DNA of 64,000 nt from Vicia villosa (lineage: Eukaryota; Streptophyta; Magnoliopsida; Fabales; Fabaceae): the NCBI RefSeq assembly GCF_029867415.1, contig NC_081182.1:13700497-13764496 (forward strand), written 5' to 3'. Below the pieces are notes generated by a model that worked only from the letters and a program-made list of their open reading frames with translations, had not been told where the DNA came from and ran no database searches. Positions 11,532 to 22,390 of the stretch are shown here, piece after piece. The translations under genes were made by a program, and so were the position numbers. Every line of letters starts with the position of its first letter. Position 1 is the first letter of the stretch.

Positions 11532-14500
11532 TCATTCTGGGCATAAATCCATACTGATGTTCTTCAGAATGAACTTAAACCTATCTTCAGCTAGGGGTTT
11601 TGTAAAGATATCAGCCCATTGATGGTCTGTATCAACAAAGTTTAAAGAAATAACACCCTTCTGAACATAGTCCCTTATGAAATGATGTTTTATCTCAATA
11701 TGTTTAGCTTTTGAATGAAGAATAGGATTCTTAGATAAACATATAGCAGAAGTATTATCACAGAATATAGGAATGTTACTCTCAAATATCTGATAATCTT
11801 CTAACTGACTTTTCATCCAGAGCATCTGTGTACTACAACCAGCAGCAGCAACATATTCTGCTTCTGTTGTTGATAGAGCAATAGTTGCTTGCTTCTTGCT
11901 GTACCAGGAGATCAAATGACTTCCAAGAAATTGGCAACTTCCTGAAGTACTTTTTCTTTCAATTCTGTCTCCAGCATAATCAGCATCGCAGAATCCTACT
12001 AAGTTGTATTCTTTAGATTTTCTGTAAACTAAGCCAACATTAGTAGTACCTTTCAGATACCTTAGAATTCTCTTAACAGCAGTTAAATGAGATTCTCTAG
12101 GATCTGATTGGAATCTAGCACACAAACAAACACTGAACAGAATGTCAGGTCTAGAAGCAGTCAGATATAGAAGAGATCCAATCATACCTCTGTATAACTT
12201 CTGATCTACCTTCTTACTTACCTCATCCTTACCTAGGATGCATGTTGGATGCATAGGAGTTTTGGCTTCTTTGCAGTCTAGAAGATTAAACTTCTTCAGA
12301 AGTTCCTTCACATACTTGGTTTGGTGAACGTACGTTCCTTCTGATGTTTGATTTATTTGTATTCCAAGGAAATACTTGAGTTCTCCCATCATGCTCATTT
12401 CAAACTCAGCCTGCATAGACTTAGCAAACTCCTTTCCAAGTGTAGCATTAGATGTTCCAAAAATAATATCATCTACATATATTTGACAAATTAAAATATC
12501 CTTTTCAAAGGTTTTACAAAAGAGAGTAGTGTCCACTTTTCCTCTAGTGAAACCATTATCCAGAAGGAAAGAACTTAAGCGTTCATACCAAGCTCTGGGA
12601 GCCTGTTTCAATCCATATAATGATTTCTTAAGTTTAAAAACATGATTAGGAGACATAGAGTCTTCAAAACCAGGAGGTTGATGGACATAAACTTCTTCAT
12701 CTATATAACCATTTAAGAAGGCACTCTTAACATCCATCTGATAGAGAGTGATGTTATGTTGAGTGGCAAAAGAAATTAATAGACGAATAGATTCTAACCT
12801 GGCCACTGGTGCAAAGGTTTCTGTATAGTCAATCCCTTCTTGCTGACTATAACCCTGAGCCACCAATCTGGCTTTGTTTCTTACCACTTCACCTTTCTCA
12901 CTGAGCTTGTTTCTGAAGACCCATTTTGTACCGATTATATTGAATCCATCTGGTCTAGGAACAAGATCCCAAACATCATTCCTTGTAAACTGATTTAGTT
13001 CTTCTTGCATAGCAATTATCCAGTCTGGATCTTCTAGAGCATGATCAACAGAAGTTGGCTCGATTAAAGATACAAGACCTAATTGACAGTCTGCATTGTT
13101 CTTAAGGAATGCTCTTGTTCTGATTGGATCATCCTTCTTTCCAAGAATGACGTCTTCTGAATGACCAGAGATGAGTCTGGATGATCTTCTGACAGATGGT
13201 TCTTCAGATATGCTTAGATCTTCCAGAGAAGCTGATACTTGGTCTTCAGATTCTTTGCTTCTGAGAAGCTCTGCTTCTGATGCGTTGCTTCTTGGCTCAA
13301 CAACTTCTGATATGTCAATATCATAACCTGCAAAATTATCAACCTGCTTTGGTTTTTCAGAACCAAGCTTATCATCAAACCTGATATTGATTGATTCTTC
13401 TACAACCAATGTTTCAGTATTGTATACTCTGTAGCCTTTTGAGCGTTCAGAATATCCAAGAAGGAAACATTTTTGAGCTTTGGAATCAAACTTACCAAGA
13501 TGATCTTTAGTGTTCAGAATAAAGCATACACATCCAAAAGGATGGAAATACGAAATGTTGGGCTTTCTATTCTTCCACAATTCATAGGGAGTCTTATTAA
13601 GAATAGGTCTGATAGAGATTCTATTCTGAATATAGCATGCAGTGTTTATTGCTTCTGCCCAGAAATGCTTAGCCATATTGGTTTCATTGATCATGGTTCT
13701 GGCCATTTCTTGCAGAGTCCTATTCTTTCGTTCTACAACCCCATTTTGCTGTGGAGTTCTAGGACAAGAGAAATCATGGGCAATACCATTTTCTTTGAAG
13801 AATTCTTCAAAGGATCTGTTCTCAAATTCACCACCATGATCACTTCTAACCTTTATGATTTTACACTCTTTTTCAGACTGAATCTGAATGCAGAAATCAA
13901 AGAACACTGAATGAGTCTCATCCTTGTGTTTCAAGAATTTTACCCATGTCCAGCTGCTATAATCATCTACGATGACTAATCCATATTTCTTTCCTCTGAC
14001 AGATGCTGTTTTGACTGGGCCAAACAGGTCAATGTGCAAGAGTTCTAATGGCCTTGAGGTAGAAACAACATTCTTAGACTTGAATGCAGGTTTGGAGAAC
14101 TTGCCCTTCTGACATGCTTCACAAAGAGCATCTGATTGGAATTTCAAATTAGGGAGTCCTCTGACAAGATTCAGTTTGTTAATCTGAGAGATCTTTCTCA
14201 AACTAGCATGACCTAATCTTCTGTGCCAGACCCACTGCTCTTCAGAAACAGACATAAGACAAGTCACCTTCTGACTCATGAGATCTTGCAGATCTGTCTT
14301 ATAAATGTTGTTCTTCCTCTTGCCTGTAAATAGGATTGAGCCATCCTTCTGATTTACAGCCTTGCAAGACTCTTGATTAAAGATTATATCATAACCATTG
14401 TCACTTAATTGACTGATAGATAAAAGGTTATGTGTTAATCCTTCTACAAGAAGTACATTAGAGATGGAAGGAGAGTTACCAGACTTTATAGTTCCAGAGC

Positions 14501-14666
14501 CAATTATCTTGCCCTTCTGATCTCCTCCGAACTTGACTTCTCCTCCAGACTTAAGCACCAGGTCTTGGAACATAGACCTTCTTCCTGTCATGTGTCGCGA
14601 GCATCCAGAGTCCAGGTACCATGACATGTTGTGCTTTGTCCTTCTTGCAGCCAAGGATATCTGCAA
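11532..14666 (-). CDS. Copia pol polyprotein: protease, integrase, reverse transcriptase, RNase H
   Basis: Open frame of 1,044 codons without stops. Protease motif SWYLDSGCSRHMTG lies near residue 15. The GAG-pre-integrase segment (WHRRLGHASL) follows, then the integrase core with acidic residues in HIDLFGP and DHGGEF and the distal PQQNGVVERKNRT. The RVT_2 reverse transcriptase shows LYQMDVKSAFLNG, SLYGLKQAPRAWY and catalytic YVDDIIFGT. RNase H shows CDADYAGD and STTEAEY. Length and order match plant copia pol. The frame overlaps the end of gag by 116 bases in a different phase, so expression needs frameshifting or internal initiation, unless a recent one-base change split an originally single frame. 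The ATG at 14666 may not be used. Confidence 0.93.
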   Translation of the reverse strand: MQISLAARRTKHNMSWYLDSGCSRHMTGRRSMFQDLVLKSGGEVKFGGDQKGKIIGSGTIKSGNSPSISNVLLVEGLTHNLLSISQLSDNGYDIIFNQESCKAVNQKDGSILFTGKRKNNIYKTDLQDLMSQKVTCLMSVSEEQWVWHRRLGHASLRKISQINKLNLVRGLPNLKFQSDALCEACQKGKFSKPAFKSKNVVSTSRPLELLHIDLFGPVKTASVRGKKYGLVIVDDYSSWTWVKFLKHKDETHSVFFDFCIQIQSEKECKIIKVRSDHGGEFENRSFEEFFKENGIAHDFSCPRTPQQNGVVERKNRTLQEMARTMINETNMAKHFWAEAINTACYIQNRISIRPILNKTPYELWKNRKPNISYFHPFGCVCFILNTKDHLGKFDSKAQKCFLLGYSERSKGYRVYNTETLVVEESINIRFDDKLGSEKPKQVDNFAGYDIDISEVVEPRSNASEAELLRSKESEDQVSASLEDLSISEEPSVRRSSRLISGHSEDVILGKKDDPIRTRAFLKNNADCQLGLVSLIEPTSVDHALEDPDWIIAMQEELNQFTRNDVWDLVPRPDGFNIIGTKWVFRNKLSEKGEVVRNKARLVAQGYSQQEGIDYTETFAPVARLESIRLLISFATQHNITLYQMDVKSAFLNGYIDEEVYVHQPPGFEDSMSPNHVFKLKKSLYGLKQAPRAWYERLSSFLLDNGFTRGKVDTTLFCKTFEKDILICQIYVDDIIFGTSNATLGKEFAKSMQAEFEMSMMGELKYFLGIQINQTSEGTYVHQTKYVKELLKKFNLLDCKEAKTPMHPTCILGKDEVSKKVDQKLYRGMIGSLLYLTASRPDILFSVCLCARFQSDPRESHLTAVKRILRYLKGTTNVGLVYRKSKEYNLVGFCDADYAGDRIERKSTSGSCQFLGSHLISWYSKKQATIALSTTEAEYVAAAGCSTQMLWMKSQLEDYQIFESNIPIFCDNTSAICLSKNPILHSKAKHIEIKHHFIRDYVQKGVISLNFVDTDHQWADIFTKPLAEDRFKFILKNISMDLCPE

Positions 14667-16470
14667 TAGGAATAATCTTATCCTTAGGTACCCACATCTT
14701 TTTGGGTCCTTTCTTGTTAGATTTTCTCAAGTTCTGATTGAACTTGGGTTTAACATTGTAAGCAATAGGAGGAACAGCATGATAATTCTTAATGTGAGTT
14801 TCATGATATTTCCTAGGTTGTGTCACATGCTTCTTAGTGTGTGTTATGTGAAAACTTTGTGCATGTGAGGTGTGCCTAATATCATGAGAGTGGCCATACT
14901 TGAACTGATCATACAATGGCTTGTATGTAATTTTCATTTCATCAACAGGTTCAAGTTTGTATGGGGTTTCACCCTCATAACCAATGCCAACTCTTTTGTT
15001 TCCAGACACAGCATATATCATAGAAGCTAGCTGACTTCTGCCAATACTTCTAGATAAGAACTTTCTGAAACTTAAATCATATTCTTTCAGAATATGGTTT
15101 AGACTGGGAGTGGATTTTTCTGAATCAGAAGGAGATCCAACATTATTGGATAGTTTTAAAAGTTTTTCTTTTAATTCAGAATTCTCCAATTCAAGCCTCT
15201 TTGTTTCAAATTCAAATTGCTTTTTCAGCTTTTTGTATTTGAGACTAATTTGAGACTTGAGTTCCAGAAGTTCAGTTAGACCGGAAACTAACTCATCTCT
15301 AGTAAGTTCAGAAAATACCTCTTCAGAATCTGATTCTGATGTAGATTCTGATCCGTCATCTTCTGTCGCCATCAGCGCACAGTTGGCCTGCTCATCTTCT
15401 GAGTCATCTTCTGACTCATCCCAGGTTGCCATAAGACCTTTCTTCTTATGAAACTTCTTCTTGGGACTTTCCTTCTGAAGATTTGGACATTCATTCTTGT
15501 AGTGTCCAGGCTCATTGCATTCATAGCACATGACCTTCTTCTTGTCAAATCTTCTTTCATCAGAAGATTCTCCACGTTCAAATTTCCTTGAACTTCTGAA
15601 GCCTCTGAACTTCCTTTGCTTGGTCTTCCAGAGTTGATTTAGCCTTCTGGAAATCATGGACAGTTCATCTTCTTCTTCAGATTCTGATTCTTCAGGATCT
15701 TCTTCTCTAGCCTGAAAAGCGTTAGTGCATTTCTTGATATTAGATTTTAATGCAATAGACTTACCTTTCTTTTGAGGCTCATTTGCGTCCAGCTCAATCT
15801 CATGGCTTCTCAAGGCACTGATAAGCTCTTCCAGAGAAACTTCATTCAGATTCTTCGCAATCTTGAATGCAGTCACCATCGGACCCCATCTTCTGGGTAA
15901 GCTTCTGATGATCTTCTTTACATGATCAGCCTTGGTGTATCCTTTGTCAAGAACTCTCAATCCAGCAGTCAGAGTTTGAAATCTCGAAAACATCTTTTCA
16001 ATGTCTTCATCATCCTCCATCTTGAAGGCTTCATACTTCTGGATTAAGGCAAGAGCTTTTGTCTCCTTGACTTGAGCATTTCCTTCATGAGTCATTTTCA
16101 AGGACTCATATATGTCATAGGCCGTTTCCCTGTTAGATATCTTCTCATACTCAGCATGAGAGATAGCATTCAGCAAAACAGTTCTACATTTATGATGATT
16201 CCTGAAAAGCTTCTTTTGGTCATCATTCATTTCTTGCCTTGACAGCTTCACGCCTCTGGCATTTACTGGATGTTTGTAACCATCCATCAGAAGATCCCAT
16301 AGATCACCATCTAGACCCAGAAAGTAACTTTCCAGTTTATCTTTCCAGTATTCAAAGTTTTCACCATCAAATACCGGCGGTCTAGTATAACCATTGTTAC
16401 CGTTGTATTGCTCAGCAGAGCCAGATGTAGATGCAGGTGTAGGTATAGTCCTTTCACTTTCATCAGCCAT
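14551..16470 (-). CDS. Copia gag (capsid/nucleocapsid) protein
   Basis: 639 codons starting at the first ATG about 90 bp after the primer site. The N-terminal half has the copia-type gag fold region (FDGENFEYWKDKLESYF, then a DEDIEKMFSRFQTLTAGLRVL segment). A single CCHC zinc knuckle CYECNEPGHYKNEC follows a basic, RG-containing stretch. Acidic serine-rich segments and a predicted coiled coil (LELKSQISLKYKKLKKQFE) come after. The extended C-terminal part is longer than in small copia elements, fitting SIRE/Maximus. The last ~38 codons read the start of the protease region in another phase. The protein would package element RNA in cytoplasmic particles. Confidence 0.9.
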   Translation of the reverse strand: MADESERTIPTPASTSGSAEQYNGNNGYTRPPVFDGENFEYWKDKLESYFLGLDGDLWDLLMDGYKHPVNARGVKLSRQEMNDDQKKLFRNHHKCRTVLLNAISHAEYEKISNRETAYDIYESLKMTHEGNAQVKETKALALIQKYEAFKMEDDEDIEKMFSRFQTLTAGLRVLDKGYTKADHVKKIIRSLPRRWGPMVTAFKIAKNLNEVSLEELISALRSHEIELDANEPQKKGKSIALKSNIKKCTNAFQAREEDPEESESEEEDELSMISRRLNQLWKTKQRKFRGFRSSRKFERGESSDERRFDKKKVMCYECNEPGHYKNECPNLQKESPKKKFHKKKGLMATWDESEDDSEDEQANCALMATEDDGSESTSESDSEEVFSELTRDELVSGLTELLELKSQISLKYKKLKKQFEFETKRLELENSELKEKLLKLSNNVGSPSDSEKSTPSLNHILKEYDLSFRKFLSRSIGRSQLASMIYAVSGNKRVGIGYEGETPYKLEPVDEMKITYKPLYDQFKYGHSHDIRHTSHAQSFHITHTKKHVTQPRKYHETHIKNYHAVPPIAYNVKPKFNQNLRKSNKKGPKKMWVPKDKIIPIADILGCKKDKAQHVMVPGLWMLATHDRKKVYVPRPGA

Positions 16471-16543
16471 CTTTTAAATAAAGCGTTTTTCTCTTCCTGA
16501 ATCTTTTCTAAACACGGTTAAGTGCTTGCACCTTAGAACCGGC

Positions 16544-16555
16544 GCTCTGATGCCA
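16544..16555 (-). promoter_or_regulatory. Copia primer-binding site (initiator Met tRNA type)
   Basis: On the minus strand, two bases after the 5' LTR, the sequence TGGCATCAGAGC differs at one position from the common plant copia primer site TGGTATCAGAGC, complementary to initiator methionine tRNA. Confidence 0.85.
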
Positions 16556-16557
16556 AT

Positions 16558-17827
16558 TGAAGGATAGAAAAACACTTAGAAAGGGGGGGATTGAATAAGT
16601 GTGACTTTAAAACTTGGACAATAAAAATAAAATGCACAATTATTTTTATCCTGGTTCGCTGTTAACGAAGCTACTCCAGTCCACCCCCGCAGAGATGATT
16701 TACCTCAACTGAGGATTTAATCCACTAATCGCACGGATTACAATGGTTTTCCACTTAGCCGCAACTAAGTCTTCCAGAGTCTTCTGATCACAACCTGATC
16801 ACTCCAGGAACAACTGCTTAGTTCACTCCTAAGACTTTTTCTAGAGTCTACTGATCAACACGATCACTCTAGGCTTAGTTCACTCCTAAGACTTTCTGCT
16901 CAGCCAACTGCCAAGACTTCCTGCTCAGCCAACTGCCAAGACTTCCTGCTCAGCCAACTGCTAAGACTTCCTAGAGTATACTGATCAACCGATCACTCTA
17001 GTTCCTTACAACTTAATGTAATCAATTCAAGAGTTTACAAATGCTTCTTAAAAGCGATAATCACAACTGTGATATTTCTCTTACAATTTAAGCTTAATCT
17101 CACTAAGATATTACAACAGCAATGTAGTGAGCTTTGATGAAGATGAAGATTCTGAGTTTAGATTTGAACAGAGTTTCAGCAAGTTAATTTGAATTGTATT
17201 GGTGCAGAATCGTTAACCTTGCTTCTCATCAGAACTTCATATTTATAGGCGTTGAGAAGATGACCGTTGAATGCATTTAATGCTTTGCGTGTTCCGTACA
17301 GCTTTGCATTTAATGTTATACGCTTTTGTCAACTACCTCGAGCCTTGTTCACGCTGTGTCTACTGACGTAGCCTTTAGTAGCTTTAACGTTCCTTTTGTC
17401 AGTCAGCGTAGTCTGCCACGTGTACTTCCTTCTGATCTGATGTTTGTGAATACGACGTTTGAATATCATCAGAGTCAAACAGCTTGGTGCATAGCATCTT
17501 CTGATCTTCTGACCTTGAAGTGCTTCTGAGCGTGATACCATCTTCTGATCTTCAGTGCTTCTGATCTCATGTTCTTCTGATGCTTCCATAGACCCATGTT
17601 CTGATTCTGCTTCGACCATCTTCTGATGTCTTGCCAGACCATGTTCTGATGTTGCATGCTGAACCATTTGAGATACAACTTCTGAGCGCTGAATTATGCA
17701 TACTCTTTATATATTTCCTGAAAGGGAAATTGCATTGGATTAGAGTACCATATTATCTTGAGCAAAATTCATATTATTGTTATCATCAAAACTAAGATAA
17801 TTGATAAGAACAAATCTTGTTCTAACA
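16558..17827 (-). repeat. Copia 5' LTR
   Basis: Apparently identical to the 3' LTR at 8264-9533. As 5' LTR it should drive transcription of the element toward lower coordinates. Confidence 0.95.
17704..17715 (-). promoter_or_regulatory. Probable TATA box in copia 5' LTR
   Basis: The minus strand reads AAATATATAAAGAG here, about 115 bp into the LTR, a good plant TATA match. The same motif is at 9409-9422 in the 3' LTR. It is a sequence match only. Confidence 0.5.
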
Positions 17828-19189
17828 GCGTGAAATTCACATCTTTCATTAGCTCTGTAGTTGGGCGTAGCTTTTCCAGGGATCGGGGGTGGCATAGGCC
17901 TAAGCTTCACTAATGACTCGTTTACTAAGTACTTCAGTATTTCGCTTTTAGAAGTGGGCAAAGGATCGAATCTCCTTTGCGGCGCTTGGAACCTATTTTG
18001 TTGAGGTGAGTACGACGTAGGGGGTCTAGGCTCTTGGTGCACTACTGCATTGGTCTCCCCTTCCTTCTTTTTAGCGAAGGTTGAGGTGGGCCTCTTTGAA
18101 TGATAAGAGTTAGATGGTGCTCCTTGTATCTTTCCATCTTTGATTCCGTCCTCAATCCTTTCTCCGATGACCACTAGCTCTGAGAATCCTGAGCACACTT
18201 CCGATCATCTTATCGTAGTATGGTCCTTGTAAAATTCTCATAAACATGTCAACCAGTTCCTTTTCCAATAACGGAGGTTGGACTCGGGACGCCATTTCTC
18301 GCCATCTTTGGGCGTATTCCTTGAATGATTCTTCCTTTTTCTGAGACAAATTTTGTAGTTGCATTCGATTGGGTGCCATGTCCAGATTGTACTTGTATTG
18401 CTTTAGGAACGTATTAGCAAGGTCGTTCCAACTTCGAATATGTGTCTTTTCCAATTGCATGTACCAGTCAACAGATGCCCTACTTAGACTGTCTTAGAAG
18501 AAATGCATCATTAGCTTTTGGTCATTGGCATAAGCAGCCATCTTCCTGACGTACATGCGTAAATGACTTCTCGAGCATGTAAGTCCTTTGTACTTTTCAA
18601 AGTTGGGTATCTTGAACTTATGAGGAATAGTCAAATCCGGCACCAAGCTCATTTCATAGGTATCCACGTCAAAGACGTCATATCCTTCTACTACTTTCAG
18701 CCTTTCTTCTAGCGCTTTGATTTGTCCACTATTTCTAGCACTTTCTTCAGAATCAGATTGGGTTTGCTTATGTTGGGGTTCCTGATTTGTTTCATCCGCC
18801 TCCCCGTATTGCAAATCCGCGTAGTCCTCATCCTTAGGCGGATTGTTAGCAGGGATGCGAACAGTGCGAGGTGCCCCCTCTTTCTGAGTGGTGGGGATGA
18901 ATCCTTCATGGGAGGCTTCTCCCTCTTCATGGGTTCTGGTAACTCTCTTAGAGGAGTGGGCATTTGGCTTATGAGGGTCAAAGCCTCGAACAAATCCTAA
19001 CAGCGGGTTGCCATCGTTCGGTATTTCCTCATACTGACTCCGAGTTTCCCTAGCCTTTTCATGTTCATCTCTAATGTCCTTCATGAAACTCAACATTTGA
19101 GCCATTCCTCCCTTAATTTCCTCCACAGTACCTTTCAATTGGGTCACTTCCTCGCGAAGGGCGGCTTGATTCTGTTCTAGTTGTTCCAT
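17828..19189 (-). pseudogene. Ogre gag, N-terminal part (interrupted by stop, frameshift and copia)
   Basis: Starts with ATG at 19189 and a coiled-coil-like, glutamate-rich N-terminus. A TAA at 18494-18496 interrupts the frame (one C-to-T change from glutamine). The retrotransposon-gag core follows: SWNDLANTFLKQYKYNLDMA and EESFKEYAQRWREMASRVQP are typical of Ty3 gag. Near 18190 the frame changes, implying a one-base insertion or equivalent loss. The reading ends at the copia insertion inside the cysteine-rich ERCEFHA segment and continues at 8263. Its role was particle assembly of the Ogre. Confidence 0.88.
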
Positions 19190-19601
19190 TGCTTTCTTCT
19201 TTTGAGACCGGGTTTGATATGGCGGTACGGTTGCTTGATTGTCTTCTCCAATTGACTGGAGATAAAGATAGTTTCCCTTTTTAATGCTTTGAAAATAAAT
19301 ATGATATGCATGCTATGAATGTTATGTTTATGTTATGCTCATGTCTTATCCACATAGTATATATATTTTTTTATATATATTTTTTCTATATATATTTTTT
19401 TTGTAGTAGAACCTTCTCTTTTTTTTATAACCCTTTTTGGTGAATAATTGCAAAGAAAATGAATAATGCGGAAATAAACACACTTTATTAATTCAAAATA
19501 CTTGCAAAGAAATACAATTTAAATTGTTCATATTGCAAAAAGGAAATAAACATCAAAAGAAAATAAACTTCAAAAATTTTAAGTTAAAGAACTATAAATG
19601 A
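19190..19601. other. Ogre ORF1-gag spacer
   Basis: Non-coding gap between the two frames, with (TA)n and T-rich low-complexity runs around 19361-19425. No gene seen. Confidence 0.7.
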
Positions 19602-21599
19602 CTAAGAACGCCTATGAATGTCCTCCTTGAATTTGTCCACCATGTCTCTACAAAGCTCCATAAATTCTTTCACCGCTTCGGGGAGGATGATGGGAGAAGA
19701 CTCCGCTCTTTCCAAACTCTTCGGAATGTCCAGGATTAAATCATTGCACAAATAGACTAGCTTATCATAATTCTCACGACACTTCTCATACTCTTCAAGC
19801 ATCTTGGGAACCATGCTCACGTGCTCATTAGCCGTAGAAACAATTGTGTATTGTCTTTTCCAATAATCCGCTTCATCCCTTGCAGCCTCATATATCTCCC
19901 TTTGCCTTATAAATACTTGCCTAAGCGAGGCCATGGCTTGAAGTGCTCTGTTATACTCCCCGGTGCGCTGTAAAAGTGCTTCTTCCGTAGTCAATCTCCT
20001 TGTGCGTTCTTCTTGTTCAGAATTGCGGGCTTCTTGAAGATCAAATTTGAGATGCCTTATTTCTACCTCTTGGTCTTTAGTTCTATCAGTTAATTCAAAA
20101 ACCACAACTTCTAGATTTTTCTCGGATTCCGCTTTATCATGGGAAGCCTTCTCATAACGCCTCCTCCACCTTGCAATTTCTATACCCGCTTGTTCCAACC
20201 TTTCATTGTGTGCAATTAAATCAAAGTTAGCACTTAGGACTCCTTCGGTTGCATGCTTTTTTTTACTCCTTTGTCTATCGTTCTCTTCCTTAGCGGCTTA
20301 AAGCTCTTGGCTCTTCTCCTCAAGATCGAGGCGTAGTTGGCTCTTTTCGTTGGAAAGTCGATGTATGTCAAGCTATAATTTTTCCTTTTCCTTACGGGAC
20401 GCCTCTAGGGAAGCCTTGATTCCTTCTATCTCTTCGATGGATAGAGAAACAGGATTAGGAGAATCGGGCTTGTATATGGGATCCACACCAAAAGGAAGCA
20501 AAATCTTTTCAACTCTCTCTTGAACCCATCTAGTGTAAGGTTCCTTAGCAATGACATTCTTTGGCCCATAATTCTTTGTTTGAACATGCTTCCAAGCTTG
20601 AATGATTTTCTTTAATGTCCTAGGATTACCTTTCCCATTATCATGCAAAATTAATTCTTCTACTTGTTGTTCGGAAGGCTCACAATCCATAGAATGACCC
20701 AATTGGCGCAATGCTAACACGGGGTTATAATTCATACAACCTAAGGTTCCCATTAAAGGCACATTGTTGAATTCTCCACATTTGTAAATAATTCTTTCGG
20801 AGTTCAATTTTCTTGCAAACCAAAAGATAGAATCCGCTTTGAGAGCCCTTAATTTCTGAGACCATTCATGCCTAGTCAAATCTTTGATCAAATAGTTGGC
20901 TTTGTAAAGATGAGAAGTCAACCAAGAGTACAATAAATGAACACAAAAGAATATCATTCCCCTTTTCTTTTCATATCGATCATGGGTGGTATAATAAATA
21001 TTAGCAAGAATAGTGGGAGTTGGATCCTCATTTGAATTCCTGAAGGAGGTAAAAACATGAATAGCAGCATGATCAACATATTCCGCCTTCTTTGGCAACA
21101 AAATAACACCAAAAATTAAAAGAGCCAAAAAATGTCCACAAATGTCCCATTGTTTCTTTTGAGCATAAGACATAGGCTAAGCTTCTAAATAAGTTCTCCG
21201 AGTCCCATGTACATTACCATCAGTCTTATAATTAGGTTCTAAATCTGCAGCGGGCACTTCTAAGGCTTTGGCCAAATCAGAGATCTCAACCTTCTTTCCG
21301 GCACCTGTATAAAATTCTTTTTTTATCCTCGAAAACCCAAGCATAGTATCCATCTCTTCCAAGGTAGGAGCTAACTGAAAATCTTGAAATGTGAAACACC
21401 TAAGCGGAGGATCATAGAACTGAATCAAAGCGGTGATGGCTTCTTCTTGGACCTTAACCTTGAGCAAATCCAGAATATCACCATAATGACCCACAAACCT
21501 GTTCAAACCATTTGATGACATTTTATCTCTGATTATCCTCAGTTTCTTGATGTCGGGCACCGAGACAGCAAGGTGGACAATAGGCTTCTTATCACTCAT
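19602..21599 (-). pseudogene. Ogre ORF1 (extra frame upstream of gag), three in-frame stops
   Basis: One frame of 666 codons from the ATG at 21599, broken only by stops at 21177-21179 (TAG), 20373-20375 (TAG) and 20298-20300 (TAA), each explainable by a single C-to-T or G-to-A change. The N-terminal part resembles the plant mobile-domain family found in Ogre ORF1 (for example RFVGHYGDILDLLKVKVQEE and the FTFQDFQLAPTLEEMD stretch). The last ~200 residues are strongly coiled coil (EVEIRHLKFDLQEARNSEQE). The function of Ogre ORF1 is unknown. Absence of frameshifts despite three stops suggests point mutation rather than long decay. Confidence 0.88.
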
Positions 21600-22370
21600 T
21601 TTCCTGAATATTCACCAAAAGAATTATTATTTTTTATTCTCTTTTTCTTTTTCTCTTTTTTTTTACCTGTGGATAAGACATGATAAAAAAAAATGCATAT
21701 GATGTAATGATGCATGCAAACAAATATACACATAATAAAAACAAAAATAAGAACAATAATAATAATCATATATTTAACACATAATCACATAGGCCCTAGG
21801 TTCATAGGTTCGACGTAGCGGCTCGGGGAGCCTACCCTTCCCATGGGTATGTTCTAGAAGGTCTCATGGGGTCGTTCGTAGCCGCCGAGCCTTTCTGTCT
21901 CTTTGGATTTTAGAACAACTCATTTTATCCATGAGGTTCGAATTTTAGGGGTAGGTTCCCATAGAGATCAGCTAAATAACTAGTCCAGCCCTCAACAAGG
22001 TCAAGCCTCGTATCAGACCTTTCCGGAGATTTAACCCACTCTGAGTGGAATTATAATAAGACTCGTAGGCGATGTAATTCCCCTCTAGTCTTAAATATAA
22101 TTCCCACGCTTAGGCTTAACAATAATTTTATGATCCCAGCAGTGCAATTATAACAAATATATAATTGATACAAATATATTATATAAACAAATGAACATTT
22201 TAGGCACGAAATAAAAATAAACAAACGAATTGAATAGAATAAAATAAAAAACAAAATAGAAAACAAACGCAAACCCTAAAAATGGCAAAAATTAGCCAAA
22301 CCCTAAAATTTTGCCAAACCTAAACCCTGCCAAAAACCTATTGGGGCATAGTATTCACCATTAAGTGTTG
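21600..22370 (-). other. Ogre leader between primer site and ORF1
   Basis: Untranslated leader of about 770 bp in element orientation, with simple AT-rich runs and no convincing gene. A 73-codon frame at 22051-22272 has no recognisable features. Confidence 0.7.
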
Positions 22371-22388
22371 TCCCCAGCAGAGTCGCCA
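22371..22388 (-). promoter_or_regulatory. Ogre primer-binding site (tRNA-Arg type)
   Basis: The minus strand reads TGGCGACTCTGCTGGGGA, two bases after the 5' LTR. Ogre elements are known for tRNA-Arg primer sites of this form. The site defines the inner LTR boundary at 22391. Confidence 0.85.
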
Positions 22389-22390
22389 GC

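Larger units (their letters stand above)
8264..17827 (-). mobile_element. SIRE/Maximus-type Ty1/copia retrotransposon, structurally intact, nested in Ogre gag
   Basis: A 9,564-bp element in reverse orientation with two 1,270-bp LTRs (8264-9533 and 16558-17827) in which no difference was seen. It is flanked by the perfect duplication GCGTG (8259-8263 and 17828-17832). LTR ends are TG...CA. It has an initiator-Met-type primer site, an open gag with a CCHC knuckle, and an open pol in the copia order protease-integrase-RT-RNase H. A purine tract adjoins the 3' LTR. Identical LTRs and undamaged frames indicate a very recent insertion, and the copy could still be mobile. Assignment to SIRE/Maximus rests on the long gag and long 3' region and is a judgement by eye. 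Confidence 0.95.
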
